A DNA stretch of 64,000 nucleotides, taken from Xestospongia bergquistia (lineage: Eukaryota > Porifera > Demospongiae > Haplosclerida > Petrosiidae). Position numbers and translations under genes: made by a program. Numbering within the stretch: the first letter of the stretch is position 1; the number at the start of each line of letters is the position of its first letter. This document shows, piece by piece, positions 46,271 through 58,480 of this stretch. The notes beneath the pieces were generated by a model that was given only the letters and a program-made list of their open reading frames with translations, did not search any database and was not told the origin of the DNA. Location of the stretch: contig OZ014422.1 in NCBI GenBank assembly GCA_963965975.1, positions 4,053,155-4,117,154 on the forward strand, read 5' to 3'.

Positions 46271-48715
46271 AATGTTTCTAGGTCATCTTATGGTTCTGTT
46301 CTTGTATTCTGTCTCTCTCTTTTATGACTGTATTGTGTCTATTCCCCATGTCTGTCGCAATAAAAGTTGTTGTTTGACTGTATAAAGTTTACAATAACAC
46401 TACATTTGGCGATAAGATGAAAATCTGTTGAAAAGTTACTCTATTCCATCTATTTCATTGGCTGTTGCTATGGACTCATTAGATGTATTTTGATTGGTTG
46501 TTGTATTGTATATATAGCTTGGTTTTGTTTATTGATTTTTAGTATCGGTTGTCCAAACAAACATAAAGTCTGAAATGAGATGAAGAACTGTTGAGATATC
46601 TTACTCCACAGCAAAATCGAGTCTTTCAATCAAAGAGGTGAAGATTTTTCTACTTATGTTGAACAGCTTCATTAATACTTCAAATCCAACAATATCACGA
46701 CTAAACTTGAGAAAAGACCTGTCTTTCTAACTGTATGTGGCACTGATATGTATTCTTTATCATGCAACTGGGTTACACCTGCAAGCTAGGAAACAAACTA
46801 TACAATAATCTAGTTGCCTTGATCAAGTAACATTACTCTCCTAAGTCATGTATTATCATACAAGTCTTCACGTTCTACTCACTAATAAGTAAGGCAGATC
46901 CATAGCAGTTTATATTGCCAGCCTAAGCCAAGTTCGATGATTTTAAGGAAGTTTTCAATGACATGTTAATGATTGCTTATTCCATGGGGTAAATGATAGC
47001 AGAATAAAATGAAGGCTTCTTTCTTAGTTGGATCTTACTCTAAAGAAGGCATTAGGTATTGCCCAATGAATGGAGTCAGCTAGTAAACATATTCAAGTGT
47101 TGCAAGTCACTAATTTAGTAGATTCTCTACCATCAGAGCAAACTAATAAAATGTAGAGAACAAGGACAGTGACAAGTTCTTGTTATTGGTATATGGCTCT
47201 AAGCTATTATTTTAAAGATACAGTCTGCCATGTCTGTGAAAAGAAAGGTTATTTGATAAATGTATATGATAAAAGAGGACACAAGTAAGCACAGAGACAG
47301 TACACTACACTAGATCAGTCATAAGATTAGACAAACTGTCAGTAGAAGATGACTTAAAATATTAACGATACATCTGGTACAATCAGGTTCCACGAAACGT
47401 TATAGAATACCAGTGAAAGTCAACACCTAGAGATGGAACTTGATACAAGAGCATCAGTTTCCATCATAAGTGAAACTATGTAACACGAGTTTTGCAGCAA
47501 TCAGGAGCTCTAGCCCTCAAAAGTACAGCTGAAATAGTACACTGGAGATTCTCTCGACGTTATGGGATCCCTGAATGTTACAGCTGTCATTAGATCAATG
47601 TCAGTTATTATTATTACTATTCATTAAAGGGGAAGGGACAGGTTTATTTGGTAGAGAGTGGTTAAACAATATTAAGTTGAAATGAACACAGATTAATTTA
47701 CTCCCAAGATGCTCTCTCTCATTAGACAGTGTGCTTACCCAGAATGTTTTCTCAGGGATGACCTATTCTTAGAGATGTCATTAAATTACATGTTCACTCT
47801 GATGCTAAGTCCAAGTATTACAAGCCTTGCCTATTCCCTTTGTCTTGAAACTTGGAGTTGATAAAGAATTTGAGATACTCCAAACCCCAGGAGTCATAAA
47901 CCTATTAATTACTCAGAATGGGCTGCACCTATTGTGCTAATTGTGAAGAGTGACAATTCTCTTAGACTTTGTGGTTAGCAGTAAATGGTGCATGTAATAC
48001 TGATCATAGGTAATACTTGGTATTGATAAGATTTTTGCATCATTATCTGGTGGTACAACATTCACTAACCTTGACTTACAATATACATGTATATACCAGC
48101 AGTTATCCTTCAATTAGCAATCTCAAAAGCTAATGATTATGAATGCTCATGGTGGGTTGTTTCAATACACAAGACTACTATTTGGTGTGGCATCAGCACT
48201 GGTGATATTTCAATGGACCATGAAGTCCTTATTACAAAGATTGTCTACCATGTGTGTATATTGTATATTTAGATGACATACTAGTATTACGATTAACTGT
48301 CAAAAGAGCATTTATGTTATCTAAGCTCAAGTGTTATGAAACTTTAATGTAAGCTGCTTTATGTTTAATGTGTTTGTTCATGATACTTCATGTAGAGTAC
48401 TGTGACAAGGAAGGATTACTTGCTACAGTAGCTAGCATTTCAACTATTAAAAGAGCACTATCTTCTAAAAATAAGAGTCAACTCAAAGGATTTCTTGGTT
48501 TAGTAAATTAATATAACAAACACTTGCTTAATCTACCAATGACAATAGCTACATTGTTTTTTGGGTCATTCTTGGTTTTGTTGCTATTTTGTTTTTTTCT
48601 CTCTCTCTCTCTCTTATCTTTATATTGTGTCTAATCCCCACATTTGTCATTAAAAGAGTTGTTGCTTCACTGTATTACATTTATGAGAACACCACTGGTA
48701 TACACTGAACATATA
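46271..48715 (+). mobile_element. Decayed Ty3/Gypsy element inside an ankyrin-gene intron
   Basis: Related LTR ends lie at about 46271-46404 and 48565-48715, sharing TATTGTGTCTA..CCCCA and GTTGTTG..ACTGTAT words. After the left one comes TTTGGCGATAAGATG, a likely primer-binding site. Gag remains include GEDFSTYVEQLH and PVFLTVCGTDMYSL (46640-46760). RT scraps include FTNLDLQ (about 48065) and KNKSQLKGFLGLVN (about 48470). It has many stops and frameshifts and no long ORF. Confidence 0.75.
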
Positions 48716-49662
48716 TATGAAATAGTAGATTCAAAGCAAACATAAATTGTACAAAATTGTAACTAACAAAACATTGACTTATAAACAATGAATATAAAAA
48801 AATACAGATATCTGATTTACTACCATTAATTTCGGACAACTGTTTGATTCATCAAGTGGGACTGCCTATGCTATTTCAACTGAACTATTGAAAATTCAAA
48901 TCAACACAAAAATGGCCCCTCTGTTAATTAGAGACTCCTAGCACTTTGCATATCCTAAGAAATGGTACTTTAAATTAAACAGAGAAATATACATCGAAAA
49001 ATGTGACTTCATTTTAGTTTGTATTGTTTCCTTTTAGTGAAATTATTTAATAGTCACACTATAACTGAACTCTGTCTTTACTAAGCACAAGCAGAACCTC
49101 TAAGTCAACTCCAGTAAGACATATTTACTACGTTTTACTACCACAAACCTAATCCTACATTGTAGAATGCTAGTACTGAACATCCATTTTGGCCTTGCCT
49201 ATTCTAAGTAGCTATTAGCAAGAGCATTCAAGAGATATACAGTCTTAACATTGGAAATGTGTTATTGTTTGAATCTAGCTCCTCTATAGATTCAAATTGT
49301 TATTTCACATACCATGATACATTTGAAATTTATTTGTTTGCATATTAAACAAAAATAATCCTTGGTGAATTTACAAATAGGGTCATTTGTGAACTTAAAC
49401 CATAAAAAATGGACATATCTATACCTCTATTTACTTACCAACAACAGTTTCTATCTCTTTATAGCTCAATGTAACGTGATGTTATTAGAACATGTTTATG
49501 ACATTAAAAATAAATGATAAGCGAAGTCCATGGTTTTGAAAAGAAAACTGAATACTGATCATTTGGTGACACTTTTAAATTTACATAAAATGGACTGGAC
49601 TCATATTGTTCATTTCACATACAATAAAAAGAACAGAGATTAAAGTAGGGAATACATCAATA

Positions 49663-49684
49663 AACACACACACACACACACACA
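49663..49684. repeat. Short (CA)n microsatellite
   Basis: ACACAC run just 3' of the ankyrin exon donor. From 48716 to 49706 nothing else was recognised. Confidence 0.8.
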
Positions 49685-49706
49685 TGTATATACTGAATAT
49701 ACTGAC

Positions 49707-49805
49707 CTCGTCAGTATGGTGGATATTCACACCATGCTTAAGCAACAAAGCAACGACATCTAAGTGACCATTTCCTGCAGCTGTCATCAGTGGAGTAGAA
49801 CCATA
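49707..49805 (-). CDS. Ankyrin repeat exon
   Basis: Exactly 99 bp and phase 0 on both sides, with acceptor TTGTAG at 49806 and donor GTCAGT. Encodes YGSTPLMTAAGNGHLDVVAL followed by LLKHGVNIHHTDE, a canonical 33-residue ankyrin repeat. One repeat per exon in phase 0 lets repeats be added or skipped without a shift. Confidence 0.85.
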
Positions 49806-51681
49806 CTACAATTAATAAGAACAAATTGTGTTCAAATACACACATTAAGCATTAAAATTAAAAATGTGTTCCCATATTTAACATTATGTACATGTTTGTG
49901 CATATAAGATGTACGAGTACTCGATATACTGGTCTTAATTGACCAGTATATAGAACTCAGAAGCTTTACACCCAATTAAAGGTGCTCAGTGTACAAGGTA
50001 TGATATTTATTAGTTGCCATATAATATTGTCTGTCATATTTCTGTTGATCTTTTATCCTTCATTACCTTATAGTTATGTATATTTTCTATCGTATATGTA
50101 GGTGATCAAAATGATCTTTAGTAGTAAAATTTATATAAACTGATTATAGTAATCTAATTTGATTTTGTCTGTCCATTGGCACACAGTATGTACTGTGATA
50201 ACTGTGTAGTTGTCTAAAATAATCTGCTTGTGTTAATTAAATGATAATACTGTAATGTTTACATTCATTGATGTATTATGATTATAAAAGGTTGTTATCA
50301 TAGATCATAAAAGTTTTATTGGGACAAAAAGTTTAAATGTTGGATGATCTACAAAATATAAGCACACTAAGATTATCACACATTGAAATATTTATGGTAT
50401 GTAATAGTGTTCAAAAATTTTCAACATATTATTTTTACATGAAACTGTTGTAACATAAATGTTTCCCAATCCATAGTATATACAACGTAAGATTGATCTG
50501 TTTATTTCATAGTATAGCGAATTCTCCATCTCATATCATACACATTTGATGTACTATAGTGGTTGGGGTCAGACAGTGTGTATCAATATATAACTGATAT
50601 ATCACTATATCTATAGTACCACATAGTAAACAGTCTATATATATTATATATTAGAAATATTATAGTAGTCTTGTATCGTCAGATTGTGTCACATACAAAG
50701 TATAGCAATAGTCTGTTCGCGTTTACCTTGCCGGTAAAAAAATTATCATAACTTTCTAATAACTCAACCAAATTCAAAATTTCTAAGTAAAGTGGTCTCC
50801 TGATTGTCATTCGTTTCTTTTGACATAATGATAGGACCACAAGAACAAGGTTTTGTTGTACTTTCCATAAGTAAAGTATAGGAGATGCCATTGACCATGA
50901 GGGATGTGATCTCACGAATTTCGTTAATCAATAACGTGGCTGCCATTTGAAGAGAGAAACCAGCATGATTAGAAATATGTTCTAACTGTAAAAGTCTGAT
51001 CATATAGATATAGGTAAAAGTACTATACTATTGTAGCTAATAAATTTGTTCTTACAAGAAAAGAAAATCAACTCTTTACACACGAACACATGGGCTTTTA
51101 TTTTCATGTGATATAAGAATAACACCACAGGTATTTAACTTCTGATCTGTGGTATGTGGTAATTATACCCACTACTAATTTCCAGCAACAAAGTGAACAC
51201 AAACAGACTATAGAGATGTAGAGAAAAACTAATAACGTAATAATTAACTACAATCACAGTATATTGATACTACTACAGTGGAACCACTCTTAAAGTACAC
51301 TATAAATTAACCTTAGCGACAAAAGTTGCATATTTACAACCTTTTATGTATAGATATTAAAATGCAAATCTGCAACCAAAAATCACCGCAGTAAATTTTT
51401 AAGATTTTTCCAAATTTGAAAATCACAGTAGTTAAAAAAAAGCTGTGAACAGTCCAATAACATTCAATTACTGCACAATGCATACTGTACATTTGGACAA
51501 TTCTGAGTAGGAATATATGGCATTTAGTACATGTAATAATCACACCCAGCTAGAAATCTGTGATACATTGATCGATAATTATTGTGTAAAGGAGACCTCA
51601 TTATAAGTTAGAAAGTATTGTGTAAAGGAGACCTGATTATAAGTTAGAAAGCCAAAGTTGTGATCAAAAGCAGTAACCAAT
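49806..51681. other. Intron or intergenic DNA with one unassigned ORF
   Basis: AT-rich. A 79-codon minus frame at 50764-51003 (LLQLEHISNHAGFSLQMAAT, then SLMVNGISYTLLMESTTKP) has protein-like composition and could be an exon of the ankyrin gene, but no family was recognised. A duplicated GTGTAAAGGAGACCTCATTA-type 34-base unit occurs twice at about 51583-51650. Confidence 0.3.
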
Positions 51682-51872
51682 TGTAGTATATTGAGACTTA
51701 TTATGTTGTGTTATCTATGCATTGTAATTATTTGTAATGATTTGTGACATCATTGCTACATTTCTGTATATATATATATATATATATTGTATTCTGCCAT
51801 TGTTGTTCAGAGATTAAAGATATTCAATTCAGTAAAAGACCTATGGTAGTCGTGCTAGATGGAGTTACTACA
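51682..51872 (+). repeat. 5' LTR
   Basis: 191 bp, TGTAGTATATT..TACTACA. Holds a (TA)n stretch at 51770-51787 that could act as TATA box and ATTAAA at about 51814 as polyadenylation signal. It differs from the 3' LTR at about half a dozen positions plus TA-repeat length and a short rearranged stretch near 51831. Confidence 0.95.
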
Positions 51873-51898
51873 ACTGGTGACAAGGCTGGGATACTAAG

Positions 51899-52713
51899 AT
51901 GGCTCAACCTCAGCACAGCTACAAACCTGTAGTGTTCGGGCAGTTGGATGCATTTGACCCAGAGTCAGATAACGTCGTGGCTTATCTTGAGTGGGTGGAC
52001 CTTTTCTTCACCGCAAACAATATAGGACCTGACAAGCAAGTCTCAGTGTCTTAACTGTTGTAGGGAGCAGGAACTACGCTCCGATTAAGAGTCTCACAGC
52101 ACCCACCTTGCCACAGGAAAAGTCTTACGAGGATCTCAAGGCTGTGTTGCTGGCTCACTTCCAACCTAAACCTCTATTGATCGAGGAGCGATTCCGTTTC
52201 TATCAGTGCAACCAAGCAGCTGGTGAGTCAGCACATGATTTTCTAGCAGACTTAAGATGTCTAGCTATCACTTGCGAATTTGAAGATTTTCTCGATCAAG
52301 CTCTTCGCGACCGCTTTGTGTGTGGGTTGAGAGCTGAGGGTATGCAGAAGAGATTGTTAACCAAACCTGATCTCAATATTGCTCGAGCACTGGAGCTTGC
52401 TCAGAGCATTGAAGCTGCTGCATCAGAGACAAAAGGATTCAAAAACCCAAGCAGCATTGCAGGCACCTCAGGCAAAGTCCTCAATGTTGGAGGAGCTGCT
52501 GCCGCCGTCGTCAAAAATCCAGCCTATCGGGCGGATCTTCTTGTTGTAGATGTGGGCGCCACAACCACGAGGGACAGACATGCAAGTACCGGCAAGCCAA
52601 GTGTCGGCTTTGTGGTAAAATTGGTCACATCTCACCTGTCTGTAGAAGAGGTTCAACAAAGAAAACTCCAGATTATAGAAGTGGAAAGAAGAGCTGAAAA
52701 ACAAATGTGGTGA
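51899..52713 (+). pseudogene. Gag, with zinc knuckles in a shifted frame
   Basis: An ATG at 51899 opens a matrix/capsid-like N-terminus (YKPVVFGQLDAFDPESDNVV) that stops at TAA about 52052. The next frame, open to 52713, contains the capsid-like EERFRFYQCNQAAGESAHDF and ARALELAQSIEAA. Zinc knuckles (CRCGRHNHEGQTC and CRLCGKIGHISPVC, CCHC type) lie at about 52545-52640 in another frame. So there are at least two shifts. Gag forms the particle and the knuckles bind RNA. Confidence 0.85.
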
Positions 52714-53432
52714 ATGAAGATTTAAGGGTTGCTAACACTGATGGTGAGTTAGCAAAGCATGCACTTACCATAGGCAAGCCTTCTGTTAAACCTATTCGAG
52801 TAGATCTAGAGGTATCTGGTAGGAAACTGACCTTGGATGTAGACACTGGGGCAGCTGTATCTATCTTATCAGACAAGATTTTTCAACAGTTGTTCTCAGG
52901 AGTTAAGCTTAAGCCTTCTCCATTGCTACTGAAAACGTATACGGGAGAACGCATGCAGGTATTGGGAACACTGGCTGTTAAGGTGTGTTATCTGTCACAA
53001 GGCCCATTTGACCTGGAACTGGTAGTTGTTTCTGGTGATGGTCCTTGCCTCATGGGCAGAGACTGGTTACAGGTCATTCATTTAGACTGGTCATCAATTG
53101 CTGTTGTATTACAAGGAGCCTCAAGTAGGGCAGTACAAGCTGTCCTAGACAATTTCCAAGATGTCTTCACTGGTGAATTAGGAACTATTTACCCCTTTAA
53201 AGCCACATTGTTTGTTGTCAAAGATGCCAAACCTTCGTTCCATAGGGCTCAACCTGTTCCTTTCGCCTTAAAGAGTTGCATAGAGGAAGCACTCGACCAA
53301 TTAGAAGCAGATGGTGTTCTGGAAAAGGTTACTCACAGTGATTGGGCAGCACCGATTGTGACTGTTCCCAAAAAAGAGATGGTAGTATCAGAGTGTGCGG
53401 AGACTATAAAGTCACTGTTAATCCAGTGCTAA
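52707..53432 (+). pseudogene. Aspartic protease and RT fingers
   Basis: Encodes the retropepsin active site LDVDTGAAVSIL (about 52840-52870) and CLMGRDWL, then the linker and RT opening (DQLEADGVLEKVTHSDWAAP). The frame shifts in an A6 run at about 53370 (VPKK), where RT continues in the next frame. Confidence 0.9.
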
Positions 53433-53959
53433 ATGTGGATAAGTATTCACTACCTCGACCAGAGGATATTTTTGCTACTTGCACTGGTGGCAAGAGGTTC
53501 TCTAAACTTGATTTGTCTCATGCTTACAATCAACTGATCTTGGATGAAGAGTCCAGGAAGTCTGTTGCTGTGAACACTCATTGTGGTCTCTACCGTTATA
53601 CCAGACTTCCATTTGGTATAGCTTCTGCTCCAGCCCTATTTCAAAGTGTTATGGACCAAATCCTGAGTAATGAGAAGGTAACATGTTATTTAGATGATAT
53701 TCTGATTACAGGTAAATATGGTGAGGAATACCTAAAGAATTTGTCAGAAATACTGAAGAGACTTCAGAATCATGGAGTACGTCTCAAGTTGGACAAGTGT
53801 CACTTTATGGAGGACAGTGTTGAATATTTGGGTCACCGAGTGGACTCAAAAGGACTTCATACAACAGATAGCAAGTTGAAAGCTATTGTAGATGCACCTC
53901 CACTTAAAAATGCACAGGAACTTCGAGCATTTCTAGGACTCCTTAACTACTATGGTTGA
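53342..53959 (+). pseudogene. Reverse transcriptase palm and thumb
   Basis: Encodes VCGDYKVTVNPVLNVDKY, FSKLDLSHAYNQLILDEES, FGIASAPALFQSVMDQIL, the catalytic CYLDDILITG (YxDD intact), VEYLGHRVDSKGLH and FLGLLNYYG ending at a TGA where the family normally reads a bulky residue. Catalytic residues are intact, so the copy is recently inactivated. Confidence 0.93.
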
Positions 53960-54059
53960 TTTATACCAAATCGAGCTAGTTTGACTCAGCCATTGAACAG
54001 TTTTTACTGGGTAAAGATGCTCATTGGAAATGGACTAAAGACTGTACAAAAGCCTTCCA

Positions 54060-54534
54060 ACACATCAAGGATGTTCTGGTATCTTCCACTTTTGTTACCC
54101 ATTATGATCCTAGTTTACCCCTTAGGTTAGCAGCTGATGCTTCTCCTTATGGCCTTGAAGCTGTAATTTCTCATGTGATGGAGGATGGACAGAAACAACC
54201 TATTGCCTTTGCATCACGTACGTTGTCTAAGAGTGAACAGAACTACTCTCAAATAGAGAAAGAAGCTCTGGCACTCATCTTTGGTGTAAAGAAGTTTCAT
54301 ATGTATCTGTGTGGGTGGACATTTACTTTAGTGACTGACCACAAGATGCTTACAACAATTTTCGGAGCAAAGAGAGGAACTCCTTCCTTAGCTGCTGCTC
54401 GTCTACAGCATTGGTCATTGATCTTGTCAGCATACAGCTACAACATAGAGTATCGCCCAACAGAAGCTCATGCAATTGCAGGCAGTTTGTCCAGATTACC
54501 TTTTGAAATCACAGGGAGCCCCTATCACGTCTGA
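54060..54534 (+). pseudogene. RNase H domain
   Basis: Frame with LRLAADASPYGLEAVIS, IAFASRTLSKSEQNYSQIEK, EALALIFGVKKFHMYLCG and TLVTDHKMLTTIFG, then IEYRPTEAHAIAGSLSRLP. Catalytic D, E and D are visible. An additional shift lies between 53960 and 54060, where the connection domain is disrupted. Confidence 0.9.
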
Positions 54535-54739
54535 TGAACCAGCCGTCTTCAATGTATCACAACTAGAGAGCCTTCCTGTCACTTCACAACAACTTAGAAC
54601 AGCTACTAGAACAGATCCTGTTTTAAGTAAGGTTGTAAGTTATGTTCAATCAGGATGGCCACAAAATTGTACACCTACTTACATCCTTATTGGTCCCGTA
54701 GGTTTGAATTAACAGTAGAGGGAGAATGTCTATTATAGG

Positions 54740-55485
54740 GCATACTAGTCATTGTTCCAAAGAAACTCCAAAGGAAATTGTTGGAAGAGCTACATTAACA
54801 CCACCAAGGCATTAGTCGTATGAAATCTGTTGCAAGAAGTTACATCTGGTGGCCTGGTCTTGATAAAGCAATAGAGGAAGTGGTAAAAAGCTGTACTTCC
54901 TGTCAAGCTGTAAAACATTCTCCAGCTGTTGCTCCAGTACAGCCATGGACATGGCCAAATCAGCCCTGGAAGAGAATACATTTGGACTTTGCTGGTCCCT
55001 TGCAAGGTTCAATGTTCCTTATTGCTGTTGATGCTCATTCTAAATGGCCAGAAGTGTTATGAAGGAAACTACGGCCACCAAAACCATTGAAATTTTGCGT
55101 GTCATTTTTGGTAGATTTGGACTACCGGAGCAAGTTGTTACAGACAATGCTCCACAATTTGGATCATAAGATTTCTCCCACTTTCTGAAATCCAATGGGA
55201 TTAAACACATTCAATGTGCTTCCTATCACCCAGCTTCAAACGGGTTGGCAGAACGATTTGTTCAGTCTCTCAAGATGGCACTCAAATCAACTGTTAACAG
55301 TGGACTATCTCTTCAACATCGTCTCTCAAATTTTCTGTTAAACTCCCGTAGTACTCCACATGCTACTACTGGTGTATCTCCTTCATCATTGTTTTTGCAT
55401 CATCACATTCGAACTAGACTGGATTTAATTCGTCCAGACTATCCCTCTCAAGTCATAGCGAAACAAGCTCAGCAGAAGGCTTAGC
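54740..55485 (+). pseudogene. Integrase
   Basis: HHCC zinc finger (HHQGISRMKSVARSYIWWPG, then CTSCQAVKH) with a TAA just upstream of the HH. Core: HLDFAGPLQG, TDNAPQFGS followed by a TAA, and NGLAERFVQSLKMALKST give the D, D and E of the catalytic triad. Breaks lie at about 54797, 55060 and 55168. The C-terminal part (to about 55900) is low in recognisable motifs. Confidence 0.9.
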
Positions 55486-55925
55486 ATGATCAAATGAGCT
55501 CAGGAATGATAATTCTTTGTAGGACAATCAGTCACGGCTCATAATATGCGTCCTGGTCCTTATTAGGTACCTGCTGTTGTCATTGAAGGACTAGGACCTC
55601 TAACATATCTAGTCGAAACAGCTGAACATTTATTATGGAAAAGACATATTGATCTCTTGCGTGAGCTGAAGATGGACAGGTCAAACAGAGACTCCACAAT
55701 CTACAGAATCAGACCATTCAGATCTGGATATTCCTTTAGGTGATACCACTCCCATGGGTACACCTCCTGAAGAACGTATTACTCCACCTGAGCCCCCTGG
55801 TCAGTAAAGGAACCAAGATATTGTCCCCGAGACTCCCAGATATCCAAGATGTGATCGGCGATCTCCAGATCAGTATGGTCTGTATGTTAGGGTTGTCAAG
55901 TATGTTTGAACTTAGTCGGAAGGAG

Positions 55926-56107
55926 TGTAGTATATTGAGACTTATTATGTTGTGTTATCTATGCATTGTAATTATTTGTAATGATTTGTGACGTCATTGA
56001 TACATTTCTGTATATACATATATTTTGTATTCTGCCATTGTTGTTCAGAGATTAAAGATATTCAATTCAGTGAAAGGTAGTCAGTCGTGCTAGACGGAGA
56101 TACTACA
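55926..56107 (+). repeat. 3' LTR
   Basis: 182 bp, same ends as the 5' LTR, followed by the CCAAT target duplication. The TA stretch is shorter (TATACATATA). A transition relative to the 5' copy creates TGACGTCA at 55990-55997. Confidence 0.95.
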
Positions 56108-56689
56108 CCAATCATTAGTAGGATGTAAGGAATGAAATTATGTGTGACTATAGTGATAATAAATTAATGAAGATGACTTACAGCATGAAGTAATAAAGAC
56201 TTTTAGAAACAAAAGGTGAAATATAATAGTTATAAACACAAACAAAGTAATTATAGCAATACAAAAATGACTCATAGGTGTTTTCCTTATCAGTTTTTGA
56301 AACTGATAATCTGAATGAACCTAAGTAAAGAATTGACCTGCCCAATGCAGTTTAACTGTTAAAACATCACAAAAACATATATAACTGTTAAAAGTATCAC
56401 AAAACAATTTTGTATCTATAATTACAAATGTTAAAACAACACAAAACATCTTTGTAAGCCTGAGAGAAAGTGAAAAAATCACATTCACAATATTTTCCAT
56501 TCTGACTTTCATGATAGTGCAACTTCGCGATAGTTGGTTAACATTTTCATGTTTCTATACGTTATTTTACTATCAAGTTAACATGATGAAAAAAGTGTAC
56601 GTGAAGCAGATATATATGTATAATATAAAAAATAACAAGTCATGGCATGTTTTCAGCTAAAAATACTAATCTGTTTACATTGTCTGATA

Positions 56690-58480
56690 ACAAACACTAC
56701 CTTTTTTCTGAGGCAATATGACCAGCAGCGCTAAACAGCCGTTCACAAGGCACTGATGTAGCAGGTATAGCAAGATATCTTCTTGCGAGCTGAGAAAGGA
56801 GTGGATATCAAGTTTCATTTTTCCTCCACCATTCAATTGGCAATTTAGATTTTGGTTGTTCGCCTTCGTATCGTGATATTTCAATGTTCAATCTGTCTTC
56901 CTTTGGTGGTAAGTCTTATTCGTCATTTGTTTCACCTATGCCTTCTAAAATATGCATTAATTTTCTTTCCCCTTTAGATCATTTTGGTGGAGGTTGCTCA
57001 GATTGAATCTCTTTAAGATTTACATAATCATCAACCAAAGCTACATCTTTTTTGATACGTGAAATCACTTCATCATGATCCTCATGAGAAAGGAGAATTT
57101 CAATCGTTTAAAACGGGGATCAAGAAATTTACCCTTGGTAAGGAATAGAAGTATTTCAGTTTCACCTGTGTACCATTCCTGCAGGTCTGTCAGTAAAACC
57201 TTCTTAAAGGTCTTAATCTGAGCAGTGTCATCATAAGACAGAAGTAGACTGGATTGAAGTAATTTGTGCAAAATCGCTGATTGTGGAAATGGTAATCCAT
57301 TTTTCTCCTCCAATAGCTTCTGTTATTTCTACTGTAGTTTCATTACAGAAACAATTGCTTCTAAAGTGGCAAATTCAGAGTCTGATGGCATTAACTCTCC
57401 TTTGTGAATCGCTAACAAAGTGGCACAAATTGGCTGCTGCTGTTCCATGATACGATTTATCATGTAATAGGCAAAATTCCATTGGGTTGCTACATCTTGG
57501 ATTAAGTAGTGTTGTTTGTGACCTAAACTACTTTGCTTCTCCTTTAATTGGTAAGATGATTTATTTGAGTGATGAAAATGTGTGACAATACGTCTGCATT
57601 GTGCTACTGCTTTAACTACTGACTTTCTCTACACCAAGATGAAGTGTGTGGGAAAAGCATGGGACATGGATCAGGCCCAACATTTGAACTGCTGAGGTGA
57701 TGTTGGCTCCATTATCTGTTGTAATTTCTTTTGCCGTGTTCATCTTAATATCCCATTATTTTAAGACACATTCCACTTCATCTGCTATATTGGCACCTGA
57801 ATGAGTAGTAGGAAACTCTCTTGTTTCAAGCAGATAGTGATGGAGCTCAAAAGACTTTGAGAGGAAATGCACAGTGACCCCAGTATAGGCATGATTTGCT
57901 CTTGACGTCCATATATTGGTTGTCATAGCAAACGAGTTAGCAGTTTGAGTGATTGATTTAACTCGAACCACTTCTGACTCATAGAGTTGAGGAAGCTGCT
58001 TAGTTGAGATTGTCTTTCTGGAAGGCGGACTGTATCTAGGTTCAAATATATGAATCATGTGACGAAAGCCTTTGTCATCTATAGTATCCAAAGGTTGCAT
58101 ATACTTTATAATAAAGTACATGACCTCCATCAGTCAGCTTATTCCATCTTGCTGAAGACGGTTGAATTGGTTTAGAGGCAGAAATGACCTGTCGTAGTGT
58201 GGACTGATGTTTGTCTAATTGAACTGATCTAGTTTGTGAGCTGCTGTCAGAGTTCAGCAAGGAATTAAAAACAGATCTGTGATGTTCTTTTAAATCAAAT
58301 CTCATATTTGTAGTACTACTACTGTACTTCATAACCTTGTTGCACAGTTTACAATAAACTCTATTCCTTTTTTTCTTCTCAATTATAATTTTTCCATCCT
58401 TTGATGGGGAGCCAAAGTGTTTCCATACAGCACTAGTTGAACATTCAAGGAAGAGTAGCTCTTGAGTGGCTCTGTTGCCA
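56690..58480 (-). pseudogene. hAT-family transposase with BED zinc finger
   Basis: Reading down minus: a BED finger (VWKHFGSPSKDG at about 58400, YCKLCNKV, then an H..H pair), then TLRQVISASKPIQPSSARWN, MATTNIWTSRANHAYTGVT-like catalytic-region sequence (about 57880-57930) and ADEVECVLK. Later comes QWNFAYYMINRIMEQQQPI (about 57430-57490), and last the dimerisation end [19 protein letters not shown] (about 56700-56755). Several frameshifts and stops separate these. It is ZBED/Tam3-like. Terminal inverted repeats and an 8-bp target duplication were not found. Confidence 0.88.

Larger units (their letters stand above)
51682..56107 (+). mobile_element. Ty3/Gypsy LTR retrotransposon, nearly full length
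   Basis: Bounded by similar LTRs (51682-51872 and 55926-56107) that start TG and end CA, with a 5-bp target duplication CCAAT on both sides (51677-51681, 56108-56112). A tRNA-like primer-binding site (ACTGGTGACAAGGC) follows the left LTR, and a purine tract (CGGAAGGAG) precedes the right one. Order inside: gag, protease, RT, RNase H, integrase, as in Ty3/Gypsy. Several shifts and stops break the ORFs, so it is no longer autonomous. Confidence 0.97.
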
